DNA of 64,000 bases. Origin: Streptomyces glomeratus (GTDB lineage Bacteria > Actinomycetota > Actinomycetes > Streptomycetales > Streptomycetaceae). The position numbers and the translations under genes are program-made. The DNA lies in the NCBI RefSeq assembly GCF_021462825.1, contig NZ_JAKEEB010000012.1, forward strand, positions 62,001 to 126,000. The letters are read 5' to 3'. The first letter of the stretch is position 1. Each line of letters begins with the position of its first letter. The notes beneath the pieces were generated by a model. It had not been told where the DNA came from. It worked only from the letters and a program-made list of their open reading frames with translations, and made no database searches. Shown one piece after another: positions 9,925-18,695 of this stretch.

Positions 9925-10018
9925 ACGTCAAGAGGTGAACCGGAAAACGTTGTCATTCGGGCCATGCGCTCAGAAGCCGAACCTCCCCGTGCGCCCATGC
10001 CACGCCTAAGCTGGCAGG

Positions 10019-10786
10019 ATGTTCTCCCCGCACGGCCCCACCCTCCGCGAACTGGCCGTTCAGGCACTGTCCTCGGTCGAGCACGGATACGATCTGCTCG
10101 CACCCAAGTTCGACGACACTCCCTTCCGGACATCGGACGCGGTGCTGGACGCCGTCGAGCGCGCGCTGGACGCGATGGGTCCCTTCGACCACGGACTCGA
10201 CCTGTGCTGCGGTACGGGGGCGGGGGCGGACGTCCTGCGCACGGTCTGCCGCGAGAGCGTCACCGGAGTCGACTTCAGCGCGGGCATGCTGACCGTCGGC
10301 CGGCGGCGGGTGCGGTCCGACGGGCGGCCCCGGATCGCCTGGGTGCGGGGCGACGCCCGCGCCCTGCCCTTCGGCCCCGTCTTCGACCTGGTCGTCAGCT
10401 TCGGCGCCTTCGGTCACTTCCTGCCGGGCGAGCTGCCCGGCCTGTTCGCACAGGTCCACTCGGTGCTGCGGCCGGGCGGACGGTTCGTGTTCCCCATCGG
10501 GGCCCCGTCGCGCCCGGCCTCGCCCTGGTACTGGGCGCTGCTCGGCTTCGACACCGCGATGCGCGTCCGCAACGCCCTGTGGCGGCCGCCGTTCGTGATG
10601 TACTACCGGGCCTTCCGGTTCGGTGACGTACGGCGTGAGCTGATCCGCGCCGGGTTCACGGCGGAGCATCAGGCGCTGCCGGACTTCGGCCGCCGGCCCG
10701 ACGGCAGTCCGCGCTGCCGGCTGCTGGTGGCCACGCGGGCGAGCGGCGGAGCCCCGACGGGCGTCAGCCGGCCGCCGGCAGGGTGA
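10019..10786 (+). CDS. class I SAM-dependent methyltransferase
   Basis: A 255-residue Rossmann-fold methyltransferase. Motif I is GLDLCCGTGAGADVL (about residues 60-74), the acidic loop VTGVDFSAGML follows, then GDARALPF (motif II region) and SVLRPGGRFVFPIG (post-II). This is the Methyltransf_11/25 type. The substrate is unknown. There is no strong ribosome binding site; a TAAGCT -10-like box lies eight bases before ATG 10019, so the transcript may be leaderless. Its last 23 bases overlap the convergent GntR gene. A role with the neighbouring chitinase is not evident. Confidence 0.82.
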   Translation: MFSPHGPTLRELAVQALSSVEHGYDLLAPKFDDTPFRTSDAVLDAVERALDAMGPFDHGLDLCCGTGAGADVLRTVCRESVTGVDFSAGMLTVGRRRVRSDGRPRIAWVRGDARALPFGPVFDLVVSFGAFGHFLPGELPGLFAQVHSVLRPGGRFVFPIGAPSRPASPWYWALLGFDTAMRVRNALWRPPFVMYYRAFRFGDVRRELIRAGFTAEHQALPDFGRRPDGSPRCRLLVATRASGGAPTGVSRPPAG

Positions 10787-11498
10787 ACTCGTAGACCAGC
10801 GCGTCGCGTTGGGCCTCCACCACCAGATCGGTGATCTCCAGGGGCCTGTCCCACTGGTCGTGCACGCGCCGGGTCACCCGCACGGTCGGCGGCAGCGGAG
10901 TGATCGCGTCGCGGTGGTGCAGGGTGAGACCGGCCGTGCGCATCCAGTCGTAGGCACGCCCGAGTTCGGCCGAGGCCCTGCCGTCCGCCCGGTCACGGTA
11001 GCGGGCCAGCTCCGGCACCTCGGCGACGGCGACCGCGGAGAACGAGGTGACGGCCGTGCGCACCCCGCTGCCGTCCGGCGCGGCCGACGCATAGCGGTGG
11101 ACGAGTGTGGGCCGCCGGGGGGCGAGGCCGAGCTCCCGGGCGTGCTCCGGGGAGGGGACCTCCCAGGTGACGACCGCGCGGCCGGGCTCCGCGCCCTGGG
11201 CGCCCACCGGAAAGGCCAGCGAGGGGACGTGCTCCGCCGTGGCGCCGGGCAGCACCGCGTGGCTGCCGCGCCGGTCGGTGGTGACCAGCCCGGCGCGGCG
11301 CAGGATCTGCAGGGCCTGGCGCACGGTCTCCCGGCTGACCCGGAAGCTCTCGGCCAACTGCCGCTCCCCGGGCAGCCGTTCGCCCGGCGGGATGTCGCCG
11401 TCTCGCAACCGGCTCAGCAGTTCGGTGGCGATCCTCCAGTAGAGCGGCTCCTCGCGCGGGTGGGGAAGAGGGTGGTCGGTTGGGATGGTGCGGGCCAT
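10764..11498 (-). CDS. GntR/HutC-family transcriptional regulator
   Basis: A 244-residue regulator with an N-terminal winged HTH (about residues 15-80, LPGERQLAESFRVSRETVRQ followed by ALQILRRAGLVTTDRRGSH). A UTRA ligand-binding domain of the HutC type fills the rest, with the characteristic PTLVHRY and RVTRRVHDQWDRPLEITD strands. ATG 11498 has an AGGAGG seven bases before it; the GTG at 11519 lies upstream of that site and is rejected. The best operator candidate, a DasR-like palindrome, is 61 bases upstream, which suggests autoregulation. HutC/DasR-type sensors usually bind a sugar phosphate or amino-acid-derived effector. The effector here is unknown. Confidence 0.88.
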   Translation of the reverse strand: MARTIPTDHPLPHPREEPLYWRIATELLSRLRDGDIPPGERLPGERQLAESFRVSRETVRQALQILRRAGLVTTDRRGSHAVLPGATAEHVPSLAFPVGAQGAEPGRAVVTWEVPSPEHARELGLAPRRPTLVHRYASAAPDGSGVRTAVTSFSAVAVAEVPELARYRDRADGRASAELGRAYDWMRTAGLTLHHRDAITPLPPTVRVTRRVHDQWDRPLEITDLVVEAQRDALVYEFTLPAAG

Positions 11499-11558
11499 GT
11501 CCGCGCCTCCTGGTGACAAGACGTAGCCGTGCGGAATCAGTGCGCGACCAGATCTAGC

Positions 11559-11574
11559 ATTGGTCTAAACCACC
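11559..11574. promoter_or_regulatory. GntR/DasR-type operator
   Basis: ATTGGTCTAAACCACC matches 13 of 16 positions of the DasR element ACTGGTCTAGACCACT, with a TGGTCTAAACCA palindromic core. It lies upstream of the GntR gene and just downstream of the CE7 esterase, so the GntR protein itself is the most likely ligand. Confidence 0.65.
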
Positions 11575-11620
11575 AGGAAAGGGTGGCCCGGCACTTCGGC
11601 CGAATCCGGCCCCAGGGGCC

Positions 11621-12586
11621 TCAGAAGCGGGCGGGCAGCCAGCGCAGCTTGACCGCCTCCTGATGAGGGCCGCCGCCCTCGTGGTCGTTGAAGTCGTAGA
11701 CCTCGATCGTCTTCTCCTCGTGCGCCCAGGCGTTGAACGCGGCGAAGACCGTGGAGGGCGGGCACGTCTGGTCCTCCAGCGCCGCGGAGAAGAGCGCGGG
11801 TGCCCGGCCGCGCGCGGCGAAGTGCACACCGTCGAAATAGGACAGGGTCCGCAGCACCCGCTCGGTGCGGCCGCGGTGCGTCTTGAGATAGCTGCCGATC
11901 TCCCGGTACGGGTGGCGGTCCGTGAGCGTGGCCGCGCGCGGGAAGTCGCACAGGAACGGCACGTCCGGCGCGATCGCCACCAGGTCCGGTACGAGCCCGC
12001 CGACCGCGATCGTGATGCCGCCGCCCTGGCTCGCGCCGACGGCCGCGGTACGGGAGGCATCGGTCAGCGGGTGCGCGCGGGCCGCCTCGACGGCCCGTAA
12101 TCCGTCCGTGAACAGCCGCCGGTAGTAGTACGTTTCGGGGTCCTCGACGCCACGCGTCATGAACCCGGGGAAGGACGGCGCACTGCCGACCGGGTCGGGG
12201 GTGTCGCCGCCGCCCCACGCGCTGCCCTGCCCGCGCGTGTCCATCACGAAGTGCGCGAACCCGGCCGACGCCCACAGCAGATGCGTATGCGGAAGGGCAC
12301 GCCCGCCGCCGTAGCCGACGAACTCCACCACGACGGGGAGCGGCCCGTCCGCGGCGGCCGGCACGGTCAGCCAGCCCTTGACCGGGTGGCCACCGAAGCC
12401 GGCGAACGTCACGTCGAGGACCTGGACCGTCCGCAGGCCCGTCTCGACGGGCTCGAAGCGGGCGTCCAGGTCGTGCTCGCGGGTCTCCTGCAGCGTCTTC
12501 GCCCAGAAGACGTCGAAGTCCGAAGGTTCCACGGAGGCGCTGCGGTACTCACGGAGCTGGTCGAGCGTCAGGTCGAACAGGGCCAC
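11621..12586 (-). CDS. acetyl xylan esterase / cephalosporin-C deacetylase family (CE7)
   Basis: A 321-residue alpha/beta hydrolase of carbohydrate esterase family 7, which removes acetyl groups from xylo-oligosaccharides and from cephalosporin C. It has the family RGQG motif (MDTRGQGSAWGGGDT), the nucleophile elbow GASQGG (Ser about 186), the acid in ALEDQTCPPSTVF and the His in NDHEGG. There is no signal peptide, consistent with cytoplasmic CE7 enzymes acting on imported oligosaccharides. Starts with GTG 12586 after AAAGGCGG. It reads towards the GntR gene on the same strand with a 122-base gap holding the operator, so it may be a separate unit. Confidence 0.88.
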   Translation of the reverse strand: MALFDLTLDQLREYRSASVEPSDFDVFWAKTLQETREHDLDARFEPVETGLRTVQVLDVTFAGFGGHPVKGWLTVPAAADGPLPVVVEFVGYGGGRALPHTHLLWASAGFAHFVMDTRGQGSAWGGGDTPDPVGSAPSFPGFMTRGVEDPETYYYRRLFTDGLRAVEAARAHPLTDASRTAAVGASQGGGITIAVGGLVPDLVAIAPDVPFLCDFPRAATLTDRHPYREIGSYLKTHRGRTERVLRTLSYFDGVHFAARGRAPALFSAALEDQTCPPSTVFAAFNAWAHEEKTIEVYDFNDHEGGGPHQEAVKLRWLPARF

Positions 12587-12690
12587 GGCGGACCGCCTTT
12601 GACGTCACGGATGTGGATGATCACACCGTACGGTGACGTCCGGGGAGCCGCCAGACCGCGAATTCGCCCGGCGCTCGGGGACTCGGCCCG

Positions 12691-13275
12691 TCACGCCGTG
12701 CGCCGCCCCCAGTCCGGGCCCGTCCGGGCCCACTCCGCTTCCCATTCCGCCATGCGGTGCCGCTCGGCGACCCGGCCGACCACGGCGCGGCCCAGGAACA
12801 CCGCCCCGGCCATGCCGCCCGCCGTCCACACACCGGCCGTCACACCGTGCTGCCACACCGCGGCGTCGCTGGGCGGCGGGGCGACACCGTGGCCCTCCGC
12901 GTCCAGCCACACCCGCAGCCGATCGCCGTGTACCGAGCCCGCAGGGACCTGCGCCGACGTCGTCCGGGTCCCCTTGCCGGGCTCCGTCCAGCGCACCTGC
13001 ACCCGGTACAGGGGCTGCTTGACGCCCTGGCTCGAGGGCGCCGCGGCCGGGGCGTCCTCGACGAGCACCGCGGGCACCTGGTGGCGCCGGGCGAGCTGGT
13101 CGGACTGCGTCGCGCGCGCGTCGCCGTACGCCCACCAGCCCACGGCCGCGCCGACGAGCGGCGCCCCGACGCACAGCAGGAGGGCGACGAGAAGCGCCGT
13201 CCACGCCTCGACGACATCCGATCGCCGGCGCAGCGGATTGCGCCGCCAGCGCCAGCCGCGCATCCGGGTTCGCAT
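12691..13275 (-). CDS. Rv1733c-like two-segment membrane protein
   Basis: A 194-residue protein that begins MRTRMRGWRWRRNPLRRRSD, typical of actinobacterial Rv1733c-type proteins, followed by a first membrane helix (WTALLVALLLCVGAPLVGAA). An extracytoplasmic domain of about 100 residues rich in beta strands follows, then a second helix (TAGVWTAGGMAGAVFLGRAV) and a basic C-terminus. ATG 13275 has AAGGAGG upstream. The function of the family is not known; M. tuberculosis Rv1733c is a dormancy-induced antigen. It appears to be a single-gene unit. Confidence 0.75.
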   Translation of the reverse strand: MRTRMRGWRWRRNPLRRRSDVVEAWTALLVALLLCVGAPLVGAAVGWWAYGDARATQSDQLARRHQVPAVLVEDAPAAAPSSQGVKQPLYRVQVRWTEPGKGTRTTSAQVPAGSVHGDRLRVWLDAEGHGVAPPPSDAAVWQHGVTAGVWTAGGMAGAVFLGRAVVGRVAERHRMAEWEAEWARTGPDWGRRTA

Positions 13276-13747
13276 CTCGACCTCCTTGCCGCCACATCCC
13301 GCTCGTGGAGGGGTCGAGCCCCCTGGGGAACCCGCACACCGCCCCCGGCCACGAACAAGGAGCCCCTCGGCGAAGCACCGCGTGACGGCGCCCGCGGTGC
13401 ACCGGCCCGCCACCGAAGGGGCAGGCCAACCCGGAACCCCCGCCGTCCGCGGCTCACGGCGGCGGTGGCCCGTCGGGTCCCGCATCAGGGCCCGTTCCCG
13501 CCGGACCGGTCGCACCCGCCGACCCCTGACCGGGGACGGCCGCTGACGGACCGGCGCGGACGCGCCACGGAGGCGACGCGGACGCGGCACTGGATGCTCC
13601 GACATGAAACGGCCTTTATGCCGATTCTCCTCCCCGGCGAAGTTCCCGGCCATGTGGCCCCGAAACCTGGGGCCGGCCCGGCCGCGCCGCGCGGCCGGGG
13701 GCCCCGGCGAGGGCGCGGCGGGACCGTCGGCCGAATCGGCCGACGGG
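13276..13747. other. 472-base gap without a supported gene
   Basis: Open frames here are low-complexity Arg/Pro/Gly shadows without recognisable motifs. The stretch 13604-13640 is less GC-rich than its surroundings (GAAACGGCCTTTATGCC) and may hold the promoter for the Rv1733c-like gene. The downstream end holds the hairpin listed separately. Confidence 0.5.
13724..13746 (-). terminator. hairpin downstream of the flavin reductase
   Basis: CCGTCGGCCGA and TCGGCCGACGG form an 11-base inverted repeat around one base (in practice a shorter stem with a small loop), ending one base before the reductase stop codon on the opposite strand. It is a plausible terminator of the molybdo-oxidoreductase operon. 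Confidence 0.55.
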
Positions 13748-14521
13748 TCAGCCGAAACGTTCGATACGGATGCGGTCCACCGGCTGCCCGGCCTCGACCA
13801 GCAGCCTCGAGGCGTGCTCGGCGAACGCGTTGGAACCGCACACATAGGCCTCCCACCCACCGGGAGGCGCCTCGGCCATGACAGGTGCCACATGGGTCGC
13901 GGACATACGGCCCACCGGCACACCCACGGGTGCGCTGCGGGTGAAGACGGGAGTCGTCTCCGCGCCGTACTCGTCCGCGTAGATCAGATCCCGCGGCCCG
14001 CGTGCCGAGACCAGCAGCCGCAGCGGCACGTCCAGGCCGTGCGCACGACGGTGGCGCACCATCGACATCAGCGGGACCACCCCCGAGCCGGCGCCGACGA
14101 GCAGCGCGGGCCGGTCGCCGGGCCAGGCGAAGAAGCCGCTCAGCGGGCCGCGCACCTCGATCCGGTCACCGGGCCTGGCCACGGTGTGGAACCAGCCGGA
14201 GACCTCACCGCCCTCCACATGGTCCAGGGTCAGCTCGATGTGCCCGCCGTCGTCGGGCGGCGACGCGATCGAGTAGTGCCGCTGCGCCACATAACCGTCC
14301 GCGGCGGTCAGCCGCAACATCAGGTGCTGCCCGGGCACATGGCCCGCCCAGCCGGGGACCGCGAACCGGAACGTCGCCGCGCGCGCCGTCTCCCGGCGGA
14401 TCCCGGTCAGCGTCGCGGTTCGCCACACCGCGGCGGTGCTCCCGCTCACGGCGATCCGCCCGGGCACGGCGAACCGGGAGGGAGGCCGGAAACGGCCGGA
14501 GGCCACGGTCGTCTCAGTCAC
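13748..14521 (-). CDS. ferredoxin-reductase-type FAD/NAD(P)H oxidoreductase
   Basis: A 257-residue protein with the ferredoxin-NADP reductase fold. The FAD-binding beta-barrel contains VAQRHYSIASPP (RxYS motif, about residues 95-105), then the NAD(P)-binding domain with LLVGAGSGVVPLMSM (about 140-155) and a C-terminal EAYVCGSNAF. It lacks a 2Fe-2S domain, so it must pass electrons to a separate partner. That partner is probably the molybdopterin protein encoded immediately upstream, whose stop overlaps this start by eight bases. The pair is typical of actinobacterial sulfite-oxidase-like two-gene operons. The physiological substrate is unknown. Confidence 0.85.
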   Translation of the reverse strand: MTETTVASGRFRPPSRFAVPGRIAVSGSTAAVWRTATLTGIRRETARAATFRFAVPGWAGHVPGQHLMLRLTAADGYVAQRHYSIASPPDDGGHIELTLDHVEGGEVSGWFHTVARPGDRIEVRGPLSGFFAWPGDRPALLVGAGSGVVPLMSMVRHRRAHGLDVPLRLLVSARGPRDLIYADEYGAETTPVFTRSAPVGVPVGRMSATHVAPVMAEAPPGGWEAYVCGSNAFAEHASRLLVEAGQPVDRIRIERFG

Positions 14522-15119
14522 CGGAGTACCGCTGCTCCTCCCACGGGTTGCCCCGCGCGTGATAGCCGTTCTGCTCCCAGAACCCCGGCTCGTCGTGATC
14601 GAGGATCCTCAGGCCCGCGATCCACTTGGCGCTCTTCCAGAAGTACAGATGAGGCACCAGCAGCCGCGCCGGACCCCCGTGCTCGGCCGGCAGCGGCCTC
14701 CCGTCGTACTCGAAGGCGATCCACGCGCGCCCCCCGGTGAGGTCGGCCAGCGGAAGACTGGTTGTGTACCCGGTGTGGGAGTAGGCGACGGCGTGCGTGG
14801 CCGTCGTCGCGGGCCGCACCATGTCCAGGAACGCGTCCAGCGACACGCCACCGAACCGCACCCCGAACTTCGACCAGCCGGTCACGCAGTGGATGTCGCC
14901 GTCGTACGCCGACGTGGGCAGCGCGTGCGCCTCCGCCCAGGTCCAGGTGCGGGGTTCCGCCACCCGGCCGTCGATCCGGAACGACCAGTCCGTGGCCGCC
15001 AGATCGGGTGTGACCTCCGCGGACAGAACGGGCCAGTCGTCGCCCGCGTCGTACTGGCCGGGCGGAAGCCCGGGGTCGGAGACGCGTGGGCGCCCGGTGA
15101 AGCCTCGGGTGACGTGCAT
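14514..15119 (-). CDS. sulfite-oxidase-like molybdopterin-dependent oxidoreductase
   Basis: A 201-residue single-domain member of the sulfite oxidase/YedY superfamily. The molybdenum-ligating cysteine is Cys78 in DIHCVTGWSKFGVRF, followed by the GGV turn. Other hallmarks are WTWAEAHALP, YTTSLPLADL, HGGPARLLVPHLYFWKSAKW and FWEQNGYHARGNPWEEQRY at the end. There is no signal peptide and no dimerisation or heme domain, so it is a cytoplasmic minimal form. ATG 15119 was chosen because the homologous region begins with MHVTRGFTGRP; longer frames upstream are unsupported. It is the first gene of a two-gene unit with the FAD reductase. Confidence 0.88.
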   Translation of the reverse strand: MHVTRGFTGRPRVSDPGLPPGQYDAGDDWPVLSAEVTPDLAATDWSFRIDGRVAEPRTWTWAEAHALPTSAYDGDIHCVTGWSKFGVRFGGVSLDAFLDMVRPATTATHAVAYSHTGYTTSLPLADLTGGRAWIAFEYDGRPLPAEHGGPARLLVPHLYFWKSAKWIAGLRILDHDEPGFWEQNGYHARGNPWEEQRYSGD

Positions 15120-15346
15120 GGTGGAGCGGTACCTCTCCGGGCGGCCGGACGGGAGCGCCGGCCGTGGGTGATCAGTGCGTGCGCACTCCACCGTACGCGC
15201 CCGGAGACCGTGCCCCCGGCCCCGGCCGACCCCGGTCGTTGCGTGAGGATGAACTCTCCGGCGGCCGGGAATAGCCGCCATCCGATCTTCCTTGGCGAGT
15301 AGTGGACCGGCGGTCCGGCGACAGCGAAGGAGAGTGAGGCAGACCC

Positions 15347-16273
15347 ATGCCCAAGGCGTACGCGTACACGCGGTACGGCGGCCCGGAGACCGAGACCTTC
15401 GTCGACGTGGACCGGCCGAGCCCCGGCCCCGGACAGATCCTCGTCGCGGTTCGCGCGGCGGGCGTGAACCCCGTCGACTGGAAGCTCCGTACGGGCTTCC
15501 GGCGACCCGGCGACACCGGCGAGCCGGAGTTCCCCCTCGTCCTCGGCAACGAGGCGGCCGGAGTCGTCGAGGAGGTCGGCGAGGGCGTGACCGGGTTCGC
15601 GGCCGGTGACGCGGTCTTCGGCAACACCGTGTCCGGCGGATACGCCGAGTACGCCCTGCTGCCCGCCGCGGTGACCGCGCACCTGCCGCGGGAGCTGTCC
15701 TTCACGGACGCCGCGGTCCTGCCGGTCGCCGCGGCCACCGCGTACGACGGGATCCGCCAGCTCGGCCTGCCCGCCGGCGCGACCCTGCTGGTGACCGGTG
15801 CCGGCGGGGGAGTCGGCGTCGCCGCCGTACAGATCGCCCGTGCCTTCGGGCTGCGCGTGATCGGCACGGCGAGCGAGGGCAAGAAGGAGTTCGTCGAGCG
15901 GCTCGGCGCCGTGCACATCGCGCCGGGTCCGGAACTGGCCGCGCGGGTGCGGGCCGTCACCCCCGAGGGTGTGGACGGCGTCTACGACCTTGTGGGCGGT
16001 GAGGTCCTTCAGGAGGCCGCGGCCCTGCTGACCGACCGGTCGCGGCTGATCTCCGCCGGTGCGGCCCAGGAGGAGATCGAGCGGCTGGGCGGCGCACGCG
16101 TGGCACGCGCTCGCACCGCCGCCGTGCTCGACGAGGTCGCGCGCCTGGTGGTGCGCGGCGACCTGGACCCCCACATCAGCCGGACCTTCCCGCTGGAGCG
16201 TGCCGGGGAGGCGCTGCGCGCGGTCGAGGAAGGCCACGCCCGGGGCAAGGTCGTGATCGAGGTCGCCGCATGA
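15347..16273 (+). CDS. NADP-dependent quinone-oxidoreductase-type reductase (MDR family)
   Basis: A 308-residue zinc-independent medium-chain dehydrogenase/reductase. It starts MPKAYAYTRYGGPETETF, has the QOR-like AGVNPVDWKLRTG (about 40-52), a nucleotide-binding TGAGGGVGVAAVQIA turn (about 150-164) and ends in the family HARGKVVIEVA strand. Zinc ligands are absent. It should reduce quinones or activated alkenes with NADPH. The start has AGGAGAG upstream. The stop overlaps the next ATG as ATGA, so it is coupled to the acetyltransferase. Confidence 0.85.
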   Translation: MPKAYAYTRYGGPETETFVDVDRPSPGPGQILVAVRAAGVNPVDWKLRTGFRRPGDTGEPEFPLVLGNEAAGVVEEVGEGVTGFAAGDAVFGNTVSGGYAEYALLPAAVTAHLPRELSFTDAAVLPVAAATAYDGIRQLGLPAGATLLVTGAGGGVGVAAVQIARAFGLRVIGTASEGKKEFVERLGAVHIAPGPELAARVRAVTPEGVDGVYDLVGGEVLQEAAALLTDRSRLISAGAAQEEIERLGGARVARARTAAVLDEVARLVVRGDLDPHISRTFPLERAGEALRAVEEGHARGKVVIEVAA

Positions 16274-16986
16274 GCGGCACCCGGCACGTCCTCGACAATC
16301 CGGCACTCGCCTCGCTCACCGGCCCGCACGCCCACTTCGCCGAGCGCCGGGGCCGTATCCTGCGCTACCCGACGGACGTCTCCCCCTGGGTGGGCCTGCC
16401 CGACGATCCCGACGCCGACGACTGGGCCGATCTCGCAGCGCTCGCGGGTCCGGGCGCCGAGGCTCCGCTGCCCGGTTTCCGGGGGGTGCTGCCGGAGGGC
16501 TGGGAGATCACCTTCGACCTGGACGGTGTGCAGCTCGTCGACGACGGGGTCGCCGCCGCCCCCGAGCCGGAGGCCGTCCGGCTCACCGCCGCCGACGTGC
16601 CGGAGATGCTGGACCTGGTCGAGCGCACCCGGCCGGGGCCCTTCCTGCCGCGCACCGTCGAACTGGGCACCTACCTCGGCATCCGCCGGGACGGCGCCCT
16701 GGTCGCCATGGCCGGTGAGCGGCTGCATCCGCCGGGGTGGACCGAGATCAGCGCCGTGTGCACCGATCCGGCCTTCCGTGGCGAGGGACTGGCGACGCGG
16801 CTGATCCTGGCGGTCGCGCACGGCATCCGCGAGCGCGGCGAGACGCCCTTCCTGCACACGGGCGCGGCCAACACCGGCGCCATCCGGCTCTACGAGTCCC
16901 TGGGGTTCAGGCTCCGCCGCAGGACGAGGTTCCTGTCGGCACGGGTGCCGGAGCCCTCGGCGGACGGGCAGGCCGTCGGAGTCTGA
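16270..16986 (+). CDS. GNAT-family N-acetyltransferase
   Basis: A 238-residue acetyltransferase. The GNAT core is in the C-terminal half: LGIRRDGALVAMAGERL, then the acetyl-CoA loop AVCTDPAFRGEGLATRLILAVAHGI (residues about 160-185, with the R/Q-x-x-G-x-G/A signature as RGEGLA), and the final GAANTGAIRLYESLGF strand. The N-terminal 100 residues have no motif that I recognise. ATG 16270 overlaps the upstream stop. The substrate is unknown; the coupling to a QOR-type reductase gives no clear clue. Confidence 0.83.
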   Translation: MSGTRHVLDNPALASLTGPHAHFAERRGRILRYPTDVSPWVGLPDDPDADDWADLAALAGPGAEAPLPGFRGVLPEGWEITFDLDGVQLVDDGVAAAPEPEAVRLTAADVPEMLDLVERTRPGPFLPRTVELGTYLGIRRDGALVAMAGERLHPPGWTEISAVCTDPAFRGEGLATRLILAVAHGIRERGETPFLHTGAANTGAIRLYESLGFRLRRRTRFLSARVPEPSADGQAVGV

Positions 16987-17061
16987 CAGACGGGGAACGG
17001 GGCCGGCGCCGGGCAGGCGGTTCTCCGAGGACCGCACCGCACCCGGTGCCGCTCGGTCGTG

Positions 17062-17550
17062 TCACCGGTCGCCTGCCGTGGCGGAGTTGTAGCGCAGCAG
17101 GTACCCGGCGAAACGTCGCAGGTCTTCTTCCGGCCAGCCCGCGAGCCGCTCCCGGAACGCCTCCCGGCGGCTCTCGGTGACCTGGGCCAGGATCCGGGCG
17201 CCCGCCTCGGTCAGATGCAGCACCTGGACCCGGTGGTCACCGGGATCGAGCCGCCGCTCGATCAGCCCGGCCCGCTCCAGCGCGGCCACCTGGCGGCTGA
17301 CCGTCGACTTGTCCAGCGCGTAGTGGTCGGCCAGGTCGGTCGAGCGGCAGCCGCCGCTCTGCTCCAGGTGCCCGAGCAGCGTGTAGGAGACCAGCGAGAG
17401 TTCCGGGTGCATACGGGCGGCCGAGGCACGGGCGCGCCGGGCGAACGCGGTGAGTTCACGGTGGATGGTCTCGACGGCCGCGTCCGCCGCGGGAGCCGCG
17501 GCGTCCCGCTCGGTGCCGGCGGTTGCGCCGGACGCCTCGACTGCCTGCAC
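17062..17550 (-). CDS. MarR-family transcriptional regulator
   Basis: A 162-residue winged-helix regulator. The MarR core reads SLVSYTLLGHLEQSGGCRST, DLADHYALDKSTVSRQVAAL (recognition helix, about residues 80-100), ERAGLIERRLDPGDHRVQVL and LTEAGARIL. GTG 17550 is preceded by GAGGAGG. A perfect 8-bp inverted repeat (17572-17590) lies 22 bases upstream of its start, a typical autoregulatory operator. It is divergent to the HemK-like methyltransferase and may also act on the palindrome before the flavoprotein gene at 18768, which has a similar GTTG...CAAC core. Confidence 0.9.
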   Translation of the reverse strand: MQAVEASGATAGTERDAAAPAADAAVETIHRELTAFARRARASAARMHPELSLVSYTLLGHLEQSGGCRSTDLADHYALDKSTVSRQVAALERAGLIERRLDPGDHRVQVLHLTEAGARILAQVTESRREAFRERLAGWPEEDLRRFAGYLLRYNSATAGDR

Positions 17551-17571
17551 GGGTCCTCCTCGGGTCGCTCT

Positions 17572-17590
17572 CGGTTGTAGAGTACAACCG
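17572..17590. promoter_or_regulatory. MarR operator candidate
   Basis: Perfect inverted repeat CGGTTGTA - GAG - TACAACCG located 22 bases upstream of the MarR gene start. Size and symmetry fit MarR dimers. Confidence 0.65.
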
Positions 17591-17789
17591 GATTGTGCAG
17601 GCGGCCTCCGGCCCGCCCGTACCGGCGGGCGGCCGGTCACCACTGCTCCTGCTAGGGTGGCCGTCCCGGCCGGGGATCGTCCCCGCCGGTGTTGGCGAGG
17701 AGGTGAGACCCATTTCCGCTGTGTCGGCTCGGGCGCTCTCACCTCGAGGCAGCGCGGATCACCGCCGCTAGGTGACCGCCAGAGCGCCC

Positions 17790-17805
17790 TTTCGGTCAAC
17801 CGAAA
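17790..17805. promoter_or_regulatory. inverted repeat before the HemK-like methyltransferase
   Basis: TTTCGGTCAACCGAAA has perfect 6-bp arms around TCAA, directly upstream of the start region. It could be an operator or a small RNA hairpin in the leader; no matching regulator is identified. Confidence 0.35.
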
Positions 17806-17819
17806 GGCTTCTCGGCTCC

Positions 17820-18596
17820 ATGCCACCCATGTCGCGTTCCCGCGTCGTCTCCGCTCTGCGCTCCGCCGGCTGCGTCTTCGCCGAGGACGAGGCGGAGTTG
17901 ATCCTCCAGACCGCCCGCACACCCGACGAGGCCGCCGCCATGGTCGGCCGGCGCGTGGCGGGCCTGCCCCTCGAACAGGTCCTCGGCTGGGCGGAGTTCC
18001 ACGGACTGCGCATCACCGTGGAGCCGGGCGTCTTCGTGCCGCGCCGACGCACCGAGTTCCTGGTCCGGCAGGCCCTCGCCGTCGGGCCGGACGCCCGCGT
18101 CGTGGTCGACCTGTGCTGCGGCTCCGGGGCGGTCGGCGCCGCGCTCGCCGCCGCACTCGACGGTCCGGAACTGCACGCGGCCGACATCGAGCCGGCCGCC
18201 GTCCGCTGCGCCCGCGGCAACGTCGCCGCGTACGGTGGCCGGGTGCACGAGGGCGACCTGTTCGCCGCGCTCCCGGACGAACTGCGCGGCCGTATAGACC
18301 TGCTGGCCGCGAACGTGCCCTATGTGCCCACGGACGAGGTGGCGCTGCTGCCGTCCGAGGCCCGGGACCACGAGCCGCTGGTCGCCCTCGACGGGGGCTC
18401 GGACGGCCTGGACGTCCTGCGCCGGGTCGCCGCGGAGGCGGCAGGCTGGCTGGCCCCCGGGGGCTCCCTGCTCGTCGAGACGAGCGAACAACAGGTCTCC
18501 CCGGCCGTGGAGGCGTTCACCCGCGGAGGACTGCGGAGCCGGCTCGCGGTCTCGGACGAGTGGTACGCCAACGTGCTGATCGGGACCCGGCCCTGA
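17820..18596 (+). CDS. HemK/PrmC-like N5-glutamine methyltransferase
   Basis: A protein of about 258 residues with the release-factor glutamine methyltransferase layout. It has an N-terminal helical domain, a motif I VVVDLCCGSGAVGAALA (about residues 90-106) and the catalytic N-P-P-Y-type motif appearing as ANVPYVPT (NVPY instead of NPPY). The final segment is GSLLVETSEQQ. The NVPY change is found in a group of actinobacterial paralogues of PrmC, so it may modify another protein. ATG 17820 is taken because AAAGG lies 13 bases before it; ATG 17829 is equally possible. The gene stands alone, divergent from marR. Confidence 0.78.
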   Translation: MPPMSRSRVVSALRSAGCVFAEDEAELILQTARTPDEAAAMVGRRVAGLPLEQVLGWAEFHGLRITVEPGVFVPRRRTEFLVRQALAVGPDARVVVDLCCGSGAVGAALAAALDGPELHAADIEPAAVRCARGNVAAYGGRVHEGDLFAALPDELRGRIDLLAANVPYVPTDEVALLPSEARDHEPLVALDGGSDGLDVLRRVAAEAAGWLAPGGSLLVETSEQQVSPAVEAFTRGGLRSRLAVSDEWYANVLIGTRP

Positions 18597-18695
18597 CGTT
18601 AGGGGGGCGGGCCGGTCCGGGCGTGGTGTCCGCGGCGGTGACCCGCACCTCGTCCCGGTGGCCGAGCCGGCCGCCGGTGCCGCTGCCCTCTCCGG

